9,686 nucleotides of DNA from an uncultured Spartobacteria bacterium (GTDB taxonomy: Bacteria; Verrucomicrobiota; Verrucomicrobiae; Chthoniobacterales; UBA6821): NCBI GenBank assembly GCA_903919105.1, contig CAIXGT010000117.1:1-9686 (forward strand). The letters run 5' to 3'. Within the stretch, counting starts at the first letter, position 1, and each line of letters begins with the position of its first letter. Of the stretch, positions 5,892 to 9,686 are shown one piece after another. A program made the position numbers and the translations under genes. The notes below the pieces were generated by a model that was not told the origin of the DNA, ran no database searches, and saw nothing but the letters and a program-made list of their open reading frames with translations.

Positions 5892-7510
5892 TACGCAGTC
5901 AAGGCTTCCCTCTCATTCCCTAGCGCTCCGACCTTTTCCAAGAAGTCATCGTAGGTTCCGAGATAGGAGGTGACCTTGCCATCGTTCACATGGAGGACCT
6001 TGGTGGCCAGCTTCCGGATGAAGTGGACGTCGTGGCTGATAAAGACAAGCGTTCCTTCGTATGCGCTGAGCGCCATGATAAGTGACTCGACTGTGTGGAT
6101 GTCGAGATGGGTGGTCGGCTCATCCATCAGCAGGAGATTCGGGGGGTCGACCAGGAACTTGACGAGATTCAGGCGTGTCTTCTCACCGCCGCTCAGGACG
6201 GGGGTCTTCTTGAAGATATCATCCTTGCGAAAGAGGAAGGAGCCGAGGATGCCGCGAGCGTCGTTCTCTGAGAGCTCTCCGTTGGAGGCCCTGACCTCGT
6301 CGAGAATCGACTTGTTCGGATCAAGGGTGGCGGCTCTGTGCTGGCTGAAGTAGCCGATCTTCGCATTTGGTCCCTCGATCCGCTTTCCTTTCTGGAACTC
6401 GAGTGCACCGGCCAAGATCTTGAGTAGGGTCGACTTGCCGGCGCCATTGGGTCCAACCAGAACAGTGCGCTCCATTCCCTCGATCGTGAGGTCGAGGCCC
6501 GAGTAGACCTTCCGCTCACCTTGAGAAGTGGGATAGGCCATGTGGATCTCCTCGAGGATGACGGCTCGTTGGCCACCGCGCGGAGGCTGGGGGATCTGGA
6601 AGCGGAACGGCTTGCGGGGAGGAAGCGGCTTCTCGATCAGCTCCAGTCGCTCGATCTGCTTCAGCTTGCTCATGGCCTGAGAGGCCTTGGAGGCGACCTG
6701 TCGGAAGCGGTCATAGAACTCGCGCAGGTCGGTGATCTCCTTCTGCTGGTTCTTGTAGGCAGCATTATGCCGCTCGTAGCGGGAATCACGCTCCTCGAGG
6801 AAGGCGCTGTAGTTCCCGGAGTAGGAGTGCAGGCGGCACTCGGCGATCTCATAAACCGTCTGGATGATCTCATCCATGAATTGCCTGTCGTGAGAGATCA
6901 GAAGCACGGCGCCCGGATAGGTCTTCAGATAATTCTGGAGCCAGAGCAAGGAGACAAGATCGAGATGGTTGGTCGGCTCATCCAGCAAAAGCAGGTCGGG
7001 CTCCATGACCAGAAGGCGTGCCAGATGGGCGCGCATGACCCAGCCGCCGCTCAATTCCTTGGCCTTCCGCTCAAAATCCTCCTGCTGGTAGCCCAGGCCC
7101 CCAAGGATCTTCTTGGCCTTAGCCTCGACCTTGGGGTCGCTGAGAGCGGCGTGCTTGGAGGAGGCTTCGCTGTACTCCGGGGTATCGACAGTGCCGGCCT
7201 CCTCAAGTTCCTTGAGGCGTTTTTCCAGAGCCGGAATCTCTCCGGCCCGACCGGTGGCGACATCGAGGACGGTCTCATCTCCCGTGGCCTCACCCTCCTG
7301 GGCGAGATGGCCGATCATGGTCCACTCATCCCGCTCGATCGTGCCCGAATCAGCCTCATCTTTTTTTAGAAGCAGGGAGAAGAGAGTCGATTTGCCGGCT
7401 CCATTGGGGCCGACCAAGGCGACGCGCTCTCCGTAGTTGACCTGCATATCTGCCTCCTCGAAGAGAGTACGCCCACCAATGGTTTTTTTGAGTTTTTTGA
7501 TCGTGAGCAT
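5891..7510 (-). CDS. ABC-F family ATPase (ribosome-associated translation factor type)
   Basis: 539-residue protein with two ABC ATPase domains in tandem and no transmembrane segment, the hallmark of ABC-F proteins, which bind the ribosomal E site and relieve stalled or drug-blocked translation. Domain 1: Walker A GPNGAGKST (34-42), signature LSGGW (153-157), Walker B LLLLDEPTNHLD with D177/E178. A charged helical linker with coiled-coil character follows (about 215-290), matching the P-site tRNA interaction region. Domain 2: Walker A GPNGAGKST (353-361), signature LSGGEKTR (from 439), Walker B LLMDEPTTHLD with D463/E464. Seen: the second domain has DEPTTHLD in place of the usual DEPTNHLD. 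There is no Uup-type long C-terminal coiled coil; length is near YbiT, whereas LSGGW recalls YheS, so no subfamily symbol is given. Start ATG (7510-7508) has no Shine-Dalgarno; six 7-bp repeats lie directly upstream. The stop codon touches repeat copy B. Confidence 0.92.
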   Translation of the reverse strand: MLTIKKLKKTIGGRTLFEEADMQVNYGERVALVGPNGAGKSTLFSLLLKKDEADSGTIERDEWTMIGHLAQEGEATGDETVLDVATGRAGEIPALEKRLKELEEAGTVDTPEYSEASSKHAALSDPKVEAKAKKILGGLGYQQEDFERKAKELSGGWVMRAHLARLLVMEPDLLLLDEPTNHLDLVSLLWLQNYLKTYPGAVLLISHDRQFMDEIIQTVYEIAECRLHSYSGNYSAFLEERDSRYERHNAAYKNQQKEITDLREFYDRFRQVASKASQAMSKLKQIERLELIEKPLPPRKPFRFQIPQPPRGGQRAVILEEIHMAYPTSQGERKVYSGLDLTIEGMERTVLVGPNGAGKSTLLKILAGALEFQKGKRIEGPNAKIGYFSQHRAATLDPNKSILDEVRASNGELSENDARGILGSFLFRKDDIFKKTPVLSGGEKTRLNLVKFLVDPPNLLLMDEPTTHLDIHTVESLIMALSAYEGTLVFISHDVHFIRKLATKVLHVNDGKVTSYLGTYDDFLEKVGALGNEREALTA

Positions 7511-7552
7511 GGAATTAGGTAATCGGGAATGGGTGATGGGTAATTGGGATTC
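7511..7552 (-). repeat. Six tandem degenerate heptamers in the ABC-F leader
   Basis: Read on the minus strand, 42 bases split into six 7-mers of approximate consensus NATTACC (for example AATTACC, CATCACC, CATTCCC, GATTACC, TAATTCC), the last ending at the ATG. Similar but irregular TGGAATGG/TTGGAACC strings continue on the plus strand to about 7585. The remaining 7553-7616 before the upstream gene's stop holds no gene. TATAAG (7591-7586, minus strand) is a possible -10 but no convincing -35 accompanies it. Confidence 0.55.
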
Positions 7553-7616
7553 TAATTTGGAAAAGATGTGGAATGGATTTGGAACCTTATAGCCTAACAG
7601 TCTTCAGTCTAACCCC

Positions 7617-9545
7617 CTAAAAAGCTTCAACCTCCCGCAGCGATTCGAGCACTGCAGAAGTCACCATCTGGACAGTGATCTCTTTCATGCAGCGGAAGTC
7701 GATTGGGCATTCCCTGAGATAGCAGGGGCTGCATTCGACCTTGCGTCTGATGATCCGGTGAGGCGGTTTGGTGATGCTGCCGAGATGGCCCGGGCCGGTG
7801 AGGGCAGGTTCGGTCGAGCCGAAGATCGCGACGACCGGCAGACCTAGAAGGTCCGCGAGATGCATGGTGCCGGTATCATTGGTCAGGAGTAGGGTGCAGC
7901 CCTTGAGCTCGTCGATGAGTTCCGGGAGCGTGGTTCTGCCGCAGAGGTTCTCCACCTTTTCGGGAAAATTGCGTGAGAGAACCTCTCCGAGATCCGCTTC
8001 CTTGGCCGTGCCGACGATAACCCAGGTGAGGTCATGATCCTTCGATATCTCCTCCATGACTGATCGGTAGCGCTCGATCGGCCAGCGCTTGGCCGGTCCG
8101 TATTCTGCACCGGGACAGAGTGCGATGCGGATAGGGCCCTGAGGAGACGGATGGGGGGGGCGTGCTGTCGGTTCCGGGCCTCCGAGGTGGCGAACGCTGG
8201 CGAGCAACTCACTGGCCTGATGGAGCGTCGGATGAAGTTGCCGGTTGGGAGGGAAGGTCTGGTTCAGCAGACGCTTGCCTCGGTGGATCTCCCTGCCGAC
8301 CCGGCGCTGGATGCCGGCCAGCCAGACCTCCAGGGCACTACGTAGGGAATTCGGCAGCAGGATCGCCACATCGAAGGGGCCGGCTGACTTGATCAGCTTG
8401 GCAACCTGCCAGGGGGAGGCGTTCGGCGGGGTAGAGAGGATCGCATCGACTTCGGGAATCTCCTTCCAGAGTGGCATGAGTTTCTCAGGTGAGAGGATCG
8501 TGAGTCGGAGGTCGGGGCGTCCCTCCTTGATCGCGCGGATCGCCGGAACAGCCATGCAGGCGTCGCCGAGCCAGTTCGGTGAGCGGAGCAGAATCTTGAA
8601 GGGCTGGAGATCGGAGGGCTTGATCTCGGGAGGCAGATAGATTCCGCGCTTCACTCCGCTGAGCAGGAAGTTCGGGTGGGGGGTTTTCCAGCGGTTGTGA
8701 ACCCAGAACCAGTCGGAGGGGGAGCGCCGGATCTCCTGCTCGAGAAGCATATTGAGCTTCATCGTGATCTCCTCCACGGTGAGACCCTCGGTCGGAATCG
8801 GATCGCTGGTATGGAGAACCCATCGGGCCAAGCCCACTGTTCGGACCGTTGCCTGAACAAGCAGTGAGTCGGTGCGCTGCGCTAGGCTTGCCGCCAGGGG
8901 TGATGTGGAGGCGAGCTTACCAAAGAGGGGCATCCAGATCCCGGCATTCCCCGCGTGCTGATCGGTCAGGACGCCGACAGCACCTCCCTCCTTAAGCATC
9001 GTCACGGCAGCCTGCATCTCTTTTTTGCGGTCGAAGGTGACAACCCCGCGGCTGCGGCGATCGCCGTTAACCAGATCATCCATGAGGGGGTTGCGGAGCG
9101 CCTGATAGATACAGCCCGCCGGGCGGGGTTTGATGGATTCCCCGATCTGGGCGCTGATCTCCCAGTTGCCCGAATGGCTGAGAGCGATTACGGTGCCTTG
9201 CTGGCCGGCCTTTTTCCCGATGACCCAGTCGATCCAGTTCTCTTCCTTCTCCATGCTGAGTCGGGAGCGGAGCTGCTTCATGCTCATGGCCGGAATCTTG
9301 ACCGAGCAGACGATATTGGCCCCGAGATTGAGAAAATGAGTCAGGGTGATCCGGGAGGCTTCCCGATCGGTCAGCGAGGGACCGAAGGCGATCTGGAGAT
9401 TCTGTTTGGAGAGACGGCGGTAGCTGGGCAGAATCATCCACACCAGAAGTCCGATAGCTTGTCCCAGAACGAAACAAAGCGCGATGGGGAGCAGTCGGAT
9501 CAGGGTGACAACCGATAAAGCGAGCAGATACAGAAGACGATCCAT
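7617..9545 (-). CDS. Fusion of LpxL/HtrB-like lipid A acyltransferase and WaaF-like heptosyltransferase
   Basis: A single uninterrupted 642-residue frame joining two LPS enzymes. Residues 1-~300 are a lysophospholipid-acyltransferase-like domain: an N-terminal membrane anchor (about 3-40), YRRLSKQNLQIAFG, the catalytic H-x4-E in SHSGNWE (H124, E129), and an end at WFWVHNRWKTPHPNF. This class adds the late acyl chains to lipid A at the inner membrane. Residues ~315-642 are a GT9 glycosyltransferase starting KILLRSPNWLGDACM (K317), with PGAEYGPAKRWP (478-489), NDTGTMHL (N556-H562) and GSTEPALTGP, all WaaF-type marks of ADP-heptose:LPS heptosyltransferase. A C-terminal Cys cluster (C605, C608, C613, C619) is also typical of WaaF, as I recall. 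Start: ATG at 9545-9543 places the membrane anchor at the N-terminus. The frame is open up to 9683, but that extension lies opposite conserved purK coding sequence and reads as Pro/Ala-rich filler. TTG (9551-9549) is an alternative start. Both catalytic halves look intact. The ABC-F gene follows 106 bases downstream. Confidence 0.88.
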   Translation of the reverse strand: MDRLLYLLALSVVTLIRLLPIALCFVLGQAIGLLVWMILPSYRRLSKQNLQIAFGPSLTDREASRITLTHFLNLGANIVCSVKIPAMSMKQLRSRLSMEKEENWIDWVIGKKAGQQGTVIALSHSGNWEISAQIGESIKPRPAGCIYQALRNPLMDDLVNGDRRSRGVVTFDRKKEMQAAVTMLKEGGAVGVLTDQHAGNAGIWMPLFGKLASTSPLAASLAQRTDSLLVQATVRTVGLARWVLHTSDPIPTEGLTVEEITMKLNMLLEQEIRRSPSDWFWVHNRWKTPHPNFLLSGVKRGIYLPPEIKPSDLQPFKILLRSPNWLGDACMAVPAIRAIKEGRPDLRLTILSPEKLMPLWKEIPEVDAILSTPPNASPWQVAKLIKSAGPFDVAILLPNSLRSALEVWLAGIQRRVGREIHRGKRLLNQTFPPNRQLHPTLHQASELLASVRHLGGPEPTARPPHPSPQGPIRIALCPGAEYGPAKRWPIERYRSVMEEISKDHDLTWVIVGTAKEADLGEVLSRNFPEKVENLCGRTTLPELIDELKGCTLLLTNDTGTMHLADLLGLPVVAIFGSTEPALTGPGHLGSITKPPHRIIRRKVECSPCYLRECPIDFRCMKEITVQMVTSAVLESLREVEAF

Positions 9546-9686
9546 GATCAAACTCGAAGGCGACAACACTACCGGGGCCCCTGCGGCTTCGGAAGGCAAA
9601 GCCCCCGTTAGCGCGGCGATCTTCCTTCCCGGAACGACAATCGGCATCCTGGGCAGCGGCCAGCTGGGCCGGATGTCAGCCATGGC
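9544..9686 (+). CDS. purK: N5-carboxyaminoimidazole ribonucleotide synthase, 5' end only
   Basis: The last codons of the window read TIGILGSGQLGRMSAM, the ATP-grasp enzyme's near-invariant N-terminal nucleotide-binding start (commonly TIGILGGGQLGRM). PurK converts AIR, ATP and bicarbonate to N5-CAIR in purine synthesis, upstream of the PurH step encoded earlier in the window. The only in-frame ATG is at 9544, and between it and TIGIL there is no GTG or TTG, so the protein carries a polar, Ala/Gly/Pro-containing extension of about 32 residues where most PurK proteins have a few. The start overlaps the start of the divergent acyltransferase-heptosyltransferase gene in CATG (9543-9546). The gene runs off the window after 47 codons, so the ATP-grasp core is not visible. 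GTG at 9505 is a less likely upstream start. Confidence 0.8.
   Translation, partial: MIKLEGDNTTGAPAASEGKAPVSAAIFLPGTTIGILGSGQLGRMSAM

Noticed and set aside
6521..7369. 282-residue open frame on the plus strand
   Set aside because: It lies wholly opposite the ABC-F gene, whose conserved ATPase motifs prove the minus-strand frame; the plus frame is a Leu/Gly/Asp-rich antisense shadow without motifs.
7511..7585. Possible CRISPR-like array
   Set aside because: Units are 7 bp with no spacers; no cas genes nearby.
8955..9518. 187-residue open frame on the plus strand
   Set aside because: Antisense to the acyltransferase domain with its intact H-x4-E motif; no recognisable domain.
9546..9683. 46-codon N-terminal extension of the acyltransferase-heptosyltransferase frame
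   Set aside because: It is antisense to the conserved PurK TIGILGSGQLGRM segment and precedes a normal membrane anchor, so it is unlikely to be translated.

Overview
The window is a gene-dense chromosomal segment of moderately high GC from a Gram-negative, LPS-making bacterium that also makes type IV pilins or type II secretion pseudopilins. The prepilin peptidase with a long cytoplasmic insert, the acyltransferase-heptosyltransferase fusion and the near absence of Shine-Dalgarno sequences make me favour the Verrucomicrobiota/PVC group. That placement is an inference from style; no rRNA or other marker is present.

Bases 1-4978, + strand: a tightly spaced run (gaps of 12, 28 and 15 nt) of a 5'-truncated prepilin peptidase, an MsbA-type ABC exporter, purH (last two steps of IMP synthesis) and pdxJ (pyridoxine 5'-phosphate synthase). 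It is probably one transcription unit joining envelope and vitamin/nucleotide functions.

Bases 4977-5891: a small accessory island with a two-gene toxin-antitoxin module, a BrnT-like toxin followed by a CopG/ribbon-helix-helix antitoxin, overlapping by ATGA. It is enclosed by two related imperfect palindromes of about 90-105 bp in opposite orientation. The outer edge of each lies on the stop codon of the flanking housekeeping gene (pdxJ on the left, the ABC-F gene on the right). The two TA genes have recognisable Shine-Dalgarno sequences; the neighbouring housekeeping genes do not. This is the best candidate in the window for something undescribed: either a TA cassette bounded by inverted palindromic ends, or a TA module lodged between two dispersed 3'-end repeats.

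Bases 5891-9545, - strand: an ABC-F ATPase whose leader consists of six degenerate 7-bp tandem repeats ending at the start codon and, upstream of it, one uninterrupted gene encoding an LpxL/HtrB-like lipid A acyltransferase fused to a WaaF-like heptosyltransferase. MsbA-type export on the other strand fits the same LPS theme.

Bases 9544-9686, + strand: the 5' end of purK, divergent from the fusion gene. The two most likely start codons overlap in one CATG, leaving no intergenic space. No tRNA, rRNA, CRISPR array or transposase gene was seen.
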